From NCBI RefSeq assembly GCF_001278055.1, contig NZ_CP010802.1, positions 1,364,001 through 1,428,000 of the forward strand: a stretch of 64,000 bases of DNA, written 5' to 3'. A program made the position numbers and the translations under genes. Position 1 is the stretch's first letter, and each line of letters begins with the position of its first letter. The notes under the pieces are model-generated. The model did no database searches. It saw nothing but the letters and a program-made list of their open reading frames with translations, and was not told where the DNA came from. This stretch comes from Desulfuromonas soudanensis. GTDB taxonomy: Bacteria > Desulfobacterota > Desulfuromonadia > Desulfuromonadales > WTL. Below, piece after piece: positions 1 to 8,720 of this stretch.

Positions 1-1
1 G

Positions 2-1222
2 CAGACCGAATTCCACCTCCCCCCCCACGGACCCGTCGTCTTTGCCGCCGCCGTCCCGGCGGGGATCGAGGTCGCCTTCACCGACGAGAACCTCGAGGCG
101 ATCGATTTCGACGACCCGGCCGACCTGGTGGCTATTTCCACCATGCTCACCTGCCAGTTGCCGCGCGCCTTCGAGGTGGCCCGGGAATTCAAGGCCCGGG
201 GGCGCACGGTCATCTTCGGCGGCATCGCCACCATGCTCCACGCCGAGGAGGTCATGCAGCATGCCGATTCCGTCTTCCTCGGCGAGGTCGAGGGGCGCCT
301 CGAGGCCCTCTTCGACGATTTCCGCAAGGGAAAGCTGAAGAAGGTCTACGACTTCATGAACAATCCGCCGGCCATTGAGCTGGTCGGCACGGCGCGCCGG
401 GAAATCCTCAACCGCGAGCTCTACAACTACCGGGGGGTGCAGATGCTCGACCTGGTGCACGCCTCCCGGGGGTGCAAGTTCGACTGCTTCCCCTGCTGCA
501 CCGGCTTTCTCGGCGGCAAGAAATTCCGTCCCCGCCCCGTCGACCAGGTCATCGAGGAGATGGAGGCGATCCGTAACAACCGCCTCTTTATCGTCGACAA
601 CTCCCTCGCCCAGGACCGGGAGTGGCTCAAGGACCTCTTTACGGCGATGATTCCCCTCAAGAAGAAGTGGGTGTCGCACCCGATCCTCGACGACCCGGAA
701 ATCCTCCGCCTTGCCGCCGACGCCGGCGCCTGGTACGTCTACCAGGCCGTCTTCGACACCTCCGACGTGATCCGCAACCGGATCAGGCGCCTCAAGGACC
801 ACGGCATCGGCGTCGAAGGGACGATCATTCTCGGCACCGACGATCAGGACGAGGACGACATCAAGCGTCTCGTCGACTTTCTCCTCGAGGTGGAGCTGGA
901 TGTGGCCGAATTCACCATCCTCACCCCCTTCCCCCATTCCCCGATCCGGGGTCAGATGGAGAAGGAGGGGCGCATCCTGAGCAACAACTGGATCGACTAC
1001 ACCGCCGGCAAGGTCGTTTTCCAGCCGAAAAAAATGACTCCGGAGAAACTTCAGGAGATGTATCACTACGCCTGGGACACTTTCTACGCCGGCGGCGGCC
1101 ATCAGCTCAAGATGGGCGAGCTCTTTAAAAACGTCATCCGCAGGGAGATGGATGACGGCACCTACCGGCGTTACAATCCGAAAACGCGCCGCACCTTCGA
1201 CAAGCAGAAGGGGCAGGCATGA
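2..1222 (+). CDS. B12-binding radical SAM protein, 5' end outside window
   Basis: The open frame runs in from the left edge, so the N-terminus is missing. The first ~115 visible residues look like the end of a cobalamin-binding (Rossmann) domain. The radical SAM core follows, with a CX3CX2C cluster motif (CKFDCFPC) after the phrase ASRG, then a GTIILGTDDQ-like strand and a C-terminal helical region. Enzymes of this type usually methylate or rearrange unactivated carbons using SAM and often cobalamin. The stop overlaps the next start in an ATGA, so it is translationally coupled to a second radical SAM gene. The substrate cannot be told from sequence; the cluster suggests an acyl or lipid intermediate. 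Confidence 0.85.
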   Translation, partial: QTEFHLPPHGPVVFAAAVPAGIEVAFTDENLEAIDFDDPADLVAISTMLTCQLPRAFEVAREFKARGRTVIFGGIATMLHAEEVMQHADSVFLGEVEGRLEALFDDFRKGKLKKVYDFMNNPPAIELVGTARREILNRELYNYRGVQMLDLVHASRGCKFDCFPCCTGFLGGKKFRPRPVDQVIEEMEAIRNNRLFIVDNSLAQDREWLKDLFTAMIPLKKKWVSHPILDDPEILRLAADAGAWYVYQAVFDTSDVIRNRIRRLKDHGIGVEGTIILGTDDQDEDDIKRLVDFLLEVELDVAEFTILTPFPHSPIRGQMEKEGRILSNNWIDYTAGKVVFQPKKMTPEKLQEMYHYAWDTFYAGGGHQLKMGELFKNVIRREMDDGTYRRYNPKTRRTFDKQKGQA

Positions 1223-2583
1223 GCCGGATTTTCCTCCTCTCCTGCAACGTCACCACCGAGCCCTATCCGGTCTATCCCCTGGGGATGGCGGTCGTCGCCT
1301 CCGCCCTCCAGGGGGCGGGGCACCAGGTGCGGCAGTTCGACTATCTCGCCTCCGGGCGCTCGGAGGAGAAGCTGCGCGAGGCGCTGCGGGCCTTTGCCCC
1401 CGATTTCGTCTGCCTCTCCCTGCGCAACATCGACAACGTCGACTCCTTCGCTTCGGAGCGATCCTGGTACCTCGGCCTGGCCCGGGCGCAGGTGGCGCTC
1501 ATCCGGGAAGTGACAGAGGCCCCGCTCATCGTCGGCGGCCCGGCCTTCTCCATCATGCCCGGAGAGATCCTTTCCTATATCGGCGCCGACTACGGTGTCG
1601 CCGGCGAGGGGGAAAAAGCGGTCTGCGACCTGATCGAAGCGCTCGGCCGGGGGGAGGAGCCTCCGCGGATCGTTTCGGGAAACGCGGCGCCGCTTTCCGG
1701 GGAGGAGATGGTCTCCCCTCTCTATGACCAGGAGCTCATCGATTTCTATGTCGGGGAGAGCGGCATGGTCAATTTGCAGACCAAGCGCGGCTGCCCCCAC
1801 AACTGCAGCTACTGCACCTATCCGGCCCTGGAGGGGAATCTCTTCCGGGTCCGGGAGCCGAAAGCGGTGGTGGACGACATCGAGCGCATCCAGCGCGATC
1901 ATGGCGCGGAGAGTTTTTTCTTCACCGATTCGGTCTTCAACGACGCCGCCGGTCACTACCTGCTGGTGGCCGAGGAGCTGATCCGGCGCGGGACGAAAGT
2001 CCGCTGGTGCGGCTTTTTCCGCCCTCAGGGGCTGGGGCGCTCCGAGCTCTCCCTCCTCAAGGCCTCGGGGCTCTACGCCGTGGAACTCGGGACCGACGCC
2101 GCCAGCGACACCACCCTGCGCGCCCTGAACAAGGGGTTCACCTTTGCCGACGTCCTCGCCGTCAACGAGGCCTGCGTCGCCGAGGAACTCCCCTGCTCCC
2201 ATTTCATCATGTTCGGCGGCCCCGGCGAAACGTTGGAGACGGTGGACGAGGGGCTGGCCAACATCGCCCGGCTAGAGCATGCGGTGGTCTTCGCCTTCTC
2301 CGGCATCCGCATCCTCCCCGGCACCGACCTCCATGCCCAGGCGGTGCGCGAGGGGGTGCTCGAAGCCTCGGCGCCGCTCCTCATGCCGACCTATTATTTC
2401 TCCCCGGGGCTCGATCCCGAGGCGATGAACGCCCGCATCCTCGCCTCCTTCCAGGGGCGCCGCGACCGCATCTTCCCCCCCTCCGACGGCCAGGAGAAGA
2501 TGGCGGTGATGCACCGCTTCGGTTATCGCGGCATTCTCTGGGACAAGCTCATCTCCTATCGAAGCGCCGGGAAAAAGGCTTAG
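1219..2583 (+). CDS. B12-binding radical SAM protein
   Basis: A 454-residue protein with an N-terminal cobalamin-binding type fold (residues ~1-150, including a VGGPAFS segment) and a radical SAM core with CPHNCSYC (CX3CX2C) near residue 193. Length and order match the B12-dependent radical SAM family common in natural-product and lipid pathways. The start overlaps the previous stop by four bases. The next radical SAM gene begins 8 bases after its stop, so three such enzymes form one transcript. No classical B12-coordinating DxHxxG motif is obvious to me, so cobalamin use is inferred from the family. Confidence 0.85.
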   Translation: MSRIFLLSCNVTTEPYPVYPLGMAVVASALQGAGHQVRQFDYLASGRSEEKLREALRAFAPDFVCLSLRNIDNVDSFASERSWYLGLARAQVALIREVTEAPLIVGGPAFSIMPGEILSYIGADYGVAGEGEKAVCDLIEALGRGEEPPRIVSGNAAPLSGEEMVSPLYDQELIDFYVGESGMVNLQTKRGCPHNCSYCTYPALEGNLFRVREPKAVVDDIERIQRDHGAESFFFTDSVFNDAAGHYLLVAEELIRRGTKVRWCGFFRPQGLGRSELSLLKASGLYAVELGTDAASDTTLRALNKGFTFADVLAVNEACVAEELPCSHFIMFGGPGETLETVDEGLANIARLEHAVVFAFSGIRILPGTDLHAQAVREGVLEASAPLLMPTYYFSPGLDPEAMNARILASFQGRRDRIFPPSDGQEKMAVMHRFGYRGILWDKLISYRSAGKKA

Positions 2584-2590
2584 GAATCCC

Positions 2591-4042
2591 ATGACAGCCT
2601 ACAACAAGGGCACCATCCTCCTCGTTCACCCCCTGGGGTACCGTGTCGAGGCCGCCGGGCGGGACATCTCCCGCATGGCCAACATCATGCCCCCCCTCGG
2701 GCTGGCGAGCATCGCCGCCTACCTGGAGAAAAAGGGGTATGGTGCCGAGATCATCGACTGCTACGCCCACCCCGACGGACAGAGCGTCATTCGCGAGGCT
2801 CTGCGCAAGCACCGGCCGGCGTTCATCGGCCTGAGCTGCACCACGTCGAGCTTTCTCGACGGCGTGAGGATCGCCGCCCTGGCCAGGGAGGAGATCCCGT
2901 CCATCCGCGCCGTCTTCGGCGGTCCCCACGTCTCGGCCCTCAAGGAGCAGGTGCTGCGGGACTACCCCGGGGTCGATTTCGCGGTGGCCGGCGAGGGGGA
3001 GGAGACCCTGGAGGAGCTTTTATCTTCCGACGGAGAGAATCCCGAGAAAATCAAGGGGCTCGTCTACCGCGGCAAGGACGGTGAGGCGGCTTTCACCGGC
3101 TATCGCCCCAAGGGGATCGAACTCGATTCCCTCCCTTTTCCGGCCTACGAAAAGCTCGCCGGCTATCCGCAGGCCTACCGCCTGCCGATCTTCAACTACC
3201 CCAAGGCACCCAACACCAGCTGCATCTCCAGCCGCGGCTGCCCCTACGCCTGCAGCTACTGCGACCGCTCGGTCTTCGGCCGCTCCTTTCGCTACAATTC
3301 GGCCGAATACCTCTACGAGCACCTGCGCTACCTGCGGGAGCGCTTCGGCATCCGGCACGTCAACTTCTACGACGACCAGTTCACCTTCAACCGCGCCCGC
3401 GTCGAGGCCTTCTGCACGATGATGATCGACCGGCCGCTGGGGATGACCTTCAACTGCGCGGTGCGCGCCGAGCATATCGACCCGGCGCTGCTGGCTCTGA
3501 TGAAGAAGGCCGGCTGCTGGATGGCCAGCCTGGGGATCGAGACCGGGGATCCGGAGCTTTTGGCCCAGCACCGCCAGAACCCCGACCTGGAGATGCTCGC
3601 CGAGAAGATCCGCATGATCAAGGGGGCGGGGATCCGGACCAAGGGGCTGCTGATGATGGGGCTTCCGGGCGAGAGCGAGACGAGCATCCGCCGCAGCATG
3701 GAGTACGTCTTCTCTCTCCCCGTCGACGACTTCAACCTCGCCAAGTTCACCCCCTTCCCCGGTTCGCCCCTCTACGAGACGATCCACGAGCTCGGGTCCT
3801 TCGACGAGGATTGGGAGAAGATGGACTGCATGCAGTTCCAGTTTATTCCCCACGGCATGACCCGGGAGAGGCTGGAAGTCCTCTTTCAGGAATTCTACAA
3901 ACGGCATTTCATGCGGCCGCAGGTCCTCCTCGGCTACGGGGCGATGCTCTGGCGCTCTCCCGACAGCTGGCGCCGCTTCGTCGCCAACCTCGGCGACTTC
4001 GTCCGTTTCGCCCGCAGCAACGATCGCCTGGGAGAGAAGTAA
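2591..4042 (+). CDS. B12-binding radical SAM protein
   Basis: A 483-residue protein, third in the tandem set. The N-terminal ~170 residues are cobalamin-domain-like (PPLGLASIAAYLEKKG, FGGPHVSAL, AGEGEETL). The radical SAM core carries CPYACSYC (CX3CX2C) after SSRG. An LLMMGLPGES strand and a C-terminal FTPFPGSPLYE segment are typical of this superfamily. It differs strongly from its two neighbours, so these are not recent duplicates; three distinct chemical steps are likely. The next gene starts 2 bases after its stop. Confidence 0.86.
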   Translation: MTAYNKGTILLVHPLGYRVEAAGRDISRMANIMPPLGLASIAAYLEKKGYGAEIIDCYAHPDGQSVIREALRKHRPAFIGLSCTTSSFLDGVRIAALAREEIPSIRAVFGGPHVSALKEQVLRDYPGVDFAVAGEGEETLEELLSSDGENPEKIKGLVYRGKDGEAAFTGYRPKGIELDSLPFPAYEKLAGYPQAYRLPIFNYPKAPNTSCISSRGCPYACSYCDRSVFGRSFRYNSAEYLYEHLRYLRERFGIRHVNFYDDQFTFNRARVEAFCTMMIDRPLGMTFNCAVRAEHIDPALLALMKKAGCWMASLGIETGDPELLAQHRQNPDLEMLAEKIRMIKGAGIRTKGLLMMGLPGESETSIRRSMEYVFSLPVDDFNLAKFTPFPGSPLYETIHELGSFDEDWEKMDCMQFQFIPHGMTRERLEVLFQEFYKRHFMRPQVLLGYGAMLWRSPDSWRRFVANLGDFVRFARSNDRLGEK

Positions 4043-4043
4043 A

Positions 4044-5213
4044 GTGATTTTCGATCGACAAAAAACCCTCGTCGTCATCCCCCTCTACAACCACGCCGCC
4101 ACGGTGCGCGCGGTGGTCGAGGGGGTCCTGGCCATCCACGACCAGGTGCTGGTGGTGGACGACGGCAGCACCGACGGCGGCGGCGACACCCTGGGCGGGC
4201 TCCCCGTCGCCCTGCTGCGCCACGAGAAGAACCGCGGCAAGGGGGCGGCGATCATGACCGCCGCCCGCCAGGCGCGGGGGCAGGGGATGACCCACATCCT
4301 CACCATCGACGCCGACGGCCAGCACGATCCGGCCGACATTCCCCTCTTTTTCCGACGCCTCTCCGAAGGACCCCTGACGGTGGTGGTCGGCAAACGCAAT
4401 TTCGAGACCGAGAACGTACCGGCCTCCAGCCGCTTCGGGCGCAAGTTCTCCAATTTCTGGCTGCGCCTGCAGACCGGTCAATGTCTGGGGGATACCCAGA
4501 GCGGTTTTCGCGCCTATCCCCTCGCCGTTCTCGAGGGGCTGAAGCTGAAGGAGATTCACTATTCCTTCGAGGTCGAGGTCCTGGTGAAGGCGGCCTGGGC
4601 CGGGGTCCCCCTGGCCGATGTGGACATCTCCGTCTACTATCCTCCCGCCGGGGAGAGGATCTCCCACTTCCGCGGCTTTATGGACAACCTGCGCCTCACC
4701 CTCCTCAATACCAAGCTGACCATGCGCTCGGTGGCGCCCTGGCCGCACCGCAGGATCGTCGTCGCCCCCGGCGGGCAAGCGAAGGTGAGCGTGCTGCACC
4801 CCTGGCGTTCGCTGCGCCTGCTCCTGACGGAAAACACCTCGCCGGCGCAGCTCTCCGCCGCCGGAGCCCTGGGGGTCTTCCTCGGCGCCGTCCCGCTGAT
4901 CGCCCTCCACACCATCGCCATCCTTTTTGCCTCCGGCTTCTTCCGCCTGAACAAGGTGGCGGCGGTGAGCGCCAGCCAGCTCTGCATCCCCCCGCTGGTC
5001 CCGGCGCTGTGCATCGAGGTCGGCTATTACCTGCGCAACGGGTCGTTTCTCACCGAGATCTCCCTGGAAACCCTCGGCTACCAGGGGCTCGATCGGCTCT
5101 ACGAGTGGTTCCTCGGCTCCCTCCTCCTCGGCCCCTTTCTGGCGGCCGTCGTCGGCGGCGTCATCTACGCCATGGCCTCGGCCCTGCGGAGGGAAAAACG
5201 TGTCGAAGGGTGA
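4044..5213 (+). CDS. Family 2 glycosyltransferase fused to a DUF2062 membrane domain
   Basis: A 389-residue protein with a GTG start just after the previous stop. Residues ~8-225 are a GT-A family 2 glycosyltransferase (VVIPLYNHAATVRAVV, DDGSTD, and the nucleotide/metal-binding DADGQ). Residues ~260-380 are a DUF2062-type membrane domain with hydrophobic helices. The GT2 half resembles dolichol-phosphate-mannose-synthase-like enzymes acting on lipid carriers at the inner membrane. The end overlaps the acyltransferase gene by 14 bases. A GT2 beside an LpxL-like acyltransferase, an ACP and a ketosynthase is also seen in aryl polyene clusters, but the ketoreductase and dehydratase of those clusters are absent here. 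Confidence 0.85.
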   Translation: MIFDRQKTLVVIPLYNHAATVRAVVEGVLAIHDQVLVVDDGSTDGGGDTLGGLPVALLRHEKNRGKGAAIMTAARQARGQGMTHILTIDADGQHDPADIPLFFRRLSEGPLTVVVGKRNFETENVPASSRFGRKFSNFWLRLQTGQCLGDTQSGFRAYPLAVLEGLKLKEIHYSFEVEVLVKAAWAGVPLADVDISVYYPPAGERISHFRGFMDNLRLTLLNTKLTMRSVAPWPHRRIVVAPGGQAKVSVLHPWRSLRLLLTENTSPAQLSAAGALGVFLGAVPLIALHTIAILFASGFFRLNKVAAVSASQLCIPPLVPALCIEVGYYLRNGSFLTEISLETLGYQGLDRLYEWFLGSLLLGPFLAAVVGGVIYAMASALRREKRVEG

Positions 5214-6168
5214 AGGGGAGGAGAAGAAGGCTGAATGGAGCAGCCGCAGTATCGGCAGCGGCTGGCAGCACCGGATCTTCTACCTGCTGATCCGCCTCGG
5301 CGGGCGGCGGGCGGCGTATCTCCTCCTTTATTTCGTCGTTTTGTACTACGTTCTGCTGCGCCCCGATCAGCGGCGCAAGAGCGAATACTACCTGCGGCGG
5401 CGCTTCCCCGGGGACGGGCCGATGGCGCGCCTGGCGAAGAGTTACCGCATGAGCCTGCAGCTCGGCAAGGTCCTGGTCGACCGGGCGGTGGTGGGGATTC
5501 TCGGCCCCGAGGAAGTGGCGGTGGACCTCGGCGGGCAGGAGGAACTCCTCTCCCTCCTCGGCGAAGGGAAGGGGCTGGTGCTGATGACGGCCCACGTCGG
5601 CTGCTGGCAGGTGGCCATGTCGGCGCTCGGCTTTTTGTCGGTTCCGGTGAGCCTTCTCATGCAGCGGGAGGAGGGGGACCTCGACCGGCACTACTTCGAG
5701 CACGCCGGACTCGACTCCCCCTACCGGATCATCGACCCGCGGGGCTTTCTCGGCGGAACCATGGAGATGCTCGGCGTCCTGAAAAAGGGGGAAGTCCTTT
5801 CGGTCATGGGCGACCGGATGCTCGGCGACGACCACAACGGCGTGGCCGTTAACTTCCTCGGCGCCCCGATCCTTGTCCCTTATTCCGCCTTCAAGCTCGC
5901 CTCGGCGACGGGGGCTCCGGTGGCCGTTCTCCTCTCCTGGAAGAGCGGACCGAGAAGCTACCGACTCAAGCTCTTCCGGGTGATCCGGGTGGCCCCCGAT
6001 CTCGGCCGTCGCGCCGAGGCCTTTGCTCCCTACGCCCAGGAGTTTGCCGTCGTTCTGGAAGAATTCACCCGGGATCATCCTTTTCAGTTTTTCAATTTTT
6101 ACGATATGTGGCAAACTTCCCCTCCCCGGACCGGGGCGGGTTCTGCCCCGAAAACCCAAGGAGCATGA
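5200..6168 (+). CDS. LpxL/HtrB-like lysophospholipid acyltransferase family protein
   Basis: A 322-residue protein with a GTG start inside the end of the glycosyltransferase gene. There is an N-terminal hydrophobic segment (~37-53). The catalytic-loop region reads AHVGCWQ (His132 to Gln137), so the usual HX4D/E motif is HX4Q. A second conserved block, GDR...FLGAPILVPYSAFKLA..TGAPV, fits the LpxL/LABLAT family, which moves acyl groups from ACP to lipid acceptors at the inner membrane. The Gln could mean altered catalysis, a binding role, or tolerance within a subfamily. The ACP gene starts 4 bases after the stop. Confidence 0.8.
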   Translation: MSKGEGEEKKAEWSSRSIGSGWQHRIFYLLIRLGGRRAAYLLLYFVVLYYVLLRPDQRRKSEYYLRRRFPGDGPMARLAKSYRMSLQLGKVLVDRAVVGILGPEEVAVDLGGQEELLSLLGEGKGLVLMTAHVGCWQVAMSALGFLSVPVSLLMQREEGDLDRHYFEHAGLDSPYRIIDPRGFLGGTMEMLGVLKKGEVLSVMGDRMLGDDHNGVAVNFLGAPILVPYSAFKLASATGAPVAVLLSWKSGPRSYRLKLFRVIRVAPDLGRRAEAFAPYAQEFAVVLEEFTRDHPFQFFNFYDMWQTSPPRTGAGSAPKTQGA

Positions 6169-6172
6169 AACG

Positions 6173-6427
6173 ATGACGATCAAGGAAAAACTCAAGAAGC
6201 TGCTGGTGGAAGAACTCAACCTGGAGGATATGACCCCCGAGGAGATCCTCGATGACGCCCCCCTCTTCGGCGAAGGGCTCGGCCTCGACTCCCTCGATGC
6301 CGTCGAACTGGTGGTCCTGGTGCAGAAGCACTTCGGCGTGGAGATCAAGGACATGGACGAAGGGCGTCCCGCCCTGCAGTCCGTTGCCACCCTGGCGGCC
6401 TTCATCGAAGAGAAGCAAGGCAAATGA
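6173..6427 (+). CDS. Acyl carrier protein
   Basis: An 84-residue ACP. The phosphopantetheine attachment site is Ser40 in GLGLDSLDAVEL. The start was chosen because GGAG lies about 10 bases upstream; an in-frame start further left would lie inside the acyltransferase gene. Its stop overlaps the ketosynthase start (ATGA), so carrier and ketosynthase are coupled. This is a dedicated carrier rather than housekeeping AcpP, since the usual fab neighbours are absent and a second such ACP lies at 13009. Confidence 0.92.
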   Translation: MTIKEKLKKLLVEELNLEDMTPEEILDDAPLFGEGLGLDSLDAVELVVLVQKHFGVEIKDMDEGRPALQSVATLAAFIEEKQGK

Positions 6428-7626
6428 CCTTCAGGGCTCCCGTTGCCGTGACCGGCCTCGGCTGCCTGTGCGCCGCCGGCAGCAATCTCGGCGAATGCAC
6501 CGAGACGCTCTTTACCGGCAGGCGCTCGCCTTCGCCCCCCGGCCGTTTTTCCACGACGCACCCGGTCTCCTATCCCGTCTTCGAGGTCCCTGAGGCCGCC
6601 CTGGCCGAGACGGCGGGGGAGGAAAAGGGACTGCTGCGCACCTCCCGCCTCGCCCTGGCGGCGGCCCGGGAAGCGGTGGCCGACGCCGGCTGGGCGCCCG
6701 CCGATCTGGCGGCGCTGCGGGTCGGCGTCTGCGTCGGGACGACGGTGGGGAGCGCCATGAACAACGAGGACTTTTATCGCCAGTACCGGGAGGGGGGGCG
6801 TCCGGAGATGACTCCCATCGAACGCTTTCTTCTGAGCAACCCGGCGGCGGCAATCTCCCGGGCCTACTCCCTCAACGGCCCCTGTCAGACGGTGGTCAAC
6901 GCCTGCGCCTCGGGGACGGACGCCATCGGCCTGGCCGCCTCGTGGATCCGCGCCGGTCTCTGCGACCTGGCCATCGCCGGGGGGGCCGACGAGCTCTGCC
7001 GGGTGACCTACAACGGCTTTGTCTCCCTGATGATCGCCGATACCGAGCCGGTCCGCCCCTTCGATGCCACCCGCAGGGGGCTCAACCTCGGCGAGGGAGC
7101 CGCCATGCTGATTCTCGAGTCGGAAGCGCTCCGCAGAGAGAAAAAGGGGAGGGCGCGCGCTTTCGTGCTCGGTTACGGCTCGGCCTGCGACGCCTATCAC
7201 CTGACGGCGCCGAGCCCCGAGGGGACCGGGTTGCGGCGGGCCATCGAGGAGGCTCTGGCGACCTCCGGCGTCGAGACCGCCGAAATCGCCTTCGTCAACG
7301 CCCACGGCACCGGCACCCCCGACAACGACCGGGTGGAGAGCCGGGTGCTCTGCGAGGCCCTGCCGCAGGTCCCCTTCTTCTCCACCAAGGGGTATACCGG
7401 TCACACCCTGGGGGCGGCGGGGGCGATCGAGGCCGCTCTCACCGTCGCCTGTCTGGAGCGCCGGGAGATCCCGGCCAGCGTCGGCTTTTCGATCCCCGAT
7501 CCCGATCTGCCGGGGCGGCCGACGGAAAAGGCGGTCGCCCTCCGGGGGCGGGTCGCCCTCTCCGAGTCGCTGGCCTTCGGCGGGAACAATGCCGTGATCG
7601 TTTTCGGCGCGGGAGACAACTCATGA
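6424..7626 (+). CDS. Beta-ketoacyl-ACP synthase (FabF type, intact)
   Basis: A 400-residue thiolase-fold condensing enzyme. The Cys-His-His triad is complete: Cys161 in NACASGTDA, His294 in NAHGTGTPDND and His327 in GYTGHTLGAAG. It should condense a malonyl unit onto an acyl primer held on the adjacent ACP. It overlaps the next gene by four bases. That next gene encodes a condensing-enzyme homologue without the active-site Cys, so a KS/chain-length-factor-like heterodimer is the likely working unit. Confidence 0.92.
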   Translation: MTFRAPVAVTGLGCLCAAGSNLGECTETLFTGRRSPSPPGRFSTTHPVSYPVFEVPEAALAETAGEEKGLLRTSRLALAAAREAVADAGWAPADLAALRVGVCVGTTVGSAMNNEDFYRQYREGGRPEMTPIERFLLSNPAAAISRAYSLNGPCQTVVNACASGTDAIGLAASWIRAGLCDLAIAGGADELCRVTYNGFVSLMIADTEPVRPFDATRRGLNLGEGAAMLILESEALRREKKGRARAFVLGYGSACDAYHLTAPSPEGTGLRRAIEEALATSGVETAEIAFVNAHGTGTPDNDRVESRVLCEALPQVPFFSTKGYTGHTLGAAGAIEAALTVACLERREIPASVGFSIPDPDLPGRPTEKAVALRGRVALSESLAFGGNNAVIVFGAGDNS

Positions 7627-8720
7627 CGGCTCTGGCCATCGAAGGAATCGGCGTGATCGGCGGCTTCGGCTGCGGCCTGGACGCTCTGCGCCAGGCGCTG
7701 GATTCGGGCGTCAGCCCGATAGGGGCCCTTAGAACAGGACCCGGCGAGGAGGAAGGGAGCCGCCCGGCGTTCCTCGCCGAGAGTTCGCACCTGGAGACGT
7801 TTCTCCCCAAGCGCGCCTTCCGCCGCATCGATCATTTCGCCCGCCTGGCTCTCCTCGGCTCCCATCTGGCACTCCAGGATGCCGGACGGCTGGAGGAAGG
7901 ACGGCAGCGTCTCGGCGTGGTGATCGCCACCGGCTACGGTGCCGCCCGGACGACCTTCTCCTTTCTCGACTCGGTTCTCGACGACGGCGACACCTGCGCC
8001 TCGCCGACCAACTTTTCCAACTCGGTCCATAACGCCGCGGCGGCCCACGTCTCCATCCTCCTCGGCGCCACCGGGCCGAGCCTCACCGTCAGTCAGTTCG
8101 AGATGTCGGTCTTCTCGGCCCTCCTCACCGCCCGGCAGTGGCTGCTGGAAAAGAGGGTGGACGCCGTCCTTTTCGGCGGCGTCGACGAATGCGGCCCGGT
8201 GCTCGGGTATTGCCACGAGCGCTTCTTCGGCGAGGGAGTCAGGGCCATGTCCCCCCTCCTGTTCGACCGGCAGAGCGCGGTGGTCGGCGAAGGGGCGGCT
8301 TTTTTCCTCCTCACCCGCGGCGGGGAGGGTGCCGGTCGTTACGGATTTCTCTCCGACCTCGGGTTCGGCCGACTTTCCGCCGGAGGGCCCAGGGTGCCGG
8401 AAAACGCCCTCCTTTTGCTCGGCGCCGACGGCCACGCCCGCTGCGGCGCCGGATACGGAGCGCTTGTCCCCCGGGGGGCCGAGGTGGCCGCCTACGCCCC
8501 CCTCTACGGCTCTCTCCCCGTCGGGTCGGCCTTCGATCTCGCCGTGGCCGGTCTGACGCTGCGCGAGGGACGGGTCTTCCCCCAGCCCGGGCCGGCACCG
8601 GAAAACGATCTCTGGCGGGCTGCCTCCACTGGAACCCTGGGTGACCGCCCTGTCTGCGGCCTGAAAATTGATGGAGAAGGGGTCTTCGGCTCCTTTACGG
8701 TGCAGCATGGCCCGTCATAA
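7623..8720 (+). CDS. Ketosynthase-like protein without active-site Cys (chain-length-factor-like)
   Basis: A 365-residue homologue of the ketosynthase just upstream, about 35 residues shorter. The nucleophile position reads TVSQFEMSVFSAL, so Cys is replaced by Glu160; the HGTGT and GHTLG histidine motifs are also missing. In type II polyketide and aryl polyene systems such inactive partners (with Gln or another residue at this position) pair with an active ketosynthase and set chain length. I infer the same here from the four-base overlap and the missing triad. The protein is not truncated by a frameshift. Confidence 0.82.
   Translation: MTALAIEGIGVIGGFGCGLDALRQALDSGVSPIGALRTGPGEEEGSRPAFLAESSHLETFLPKRAFRRIDHFARLALLGSHLALQDAGRLEEGRQRLGVVIATGYGAARTTFSFLDSVLDDGDTCASPTNFSNSVHNAAAAHVSILLGATGPSLTVSQFEMSVFSALLTARQWLLEKRVDAVLFGGVDECGPVLGYCHERFFGEGVRAMSPLLFDRQSAVVGEGAAFFLLTRGGEGAGRYGFLSDLGFGRLSAGGPRVPENALLLLGADGHARCGAGYGALVPRGAEVAAYAPLYGSLPVGSAFDLAVAGLTLREGRVFPQPGPAPENDLWRAASTGTLGDRPVCGLKIDGEGVFGSFTVQHGPS

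Noticed and set aside
5161-7404. Open frame of about 750 codons antisense to the acyltransferase, ACP and ketosynthase genes
   Set aside because: The opposite strand carries three genes with intact motifs; the antisense product is rich in Gly, Arg, His and Pro and matches nothing.
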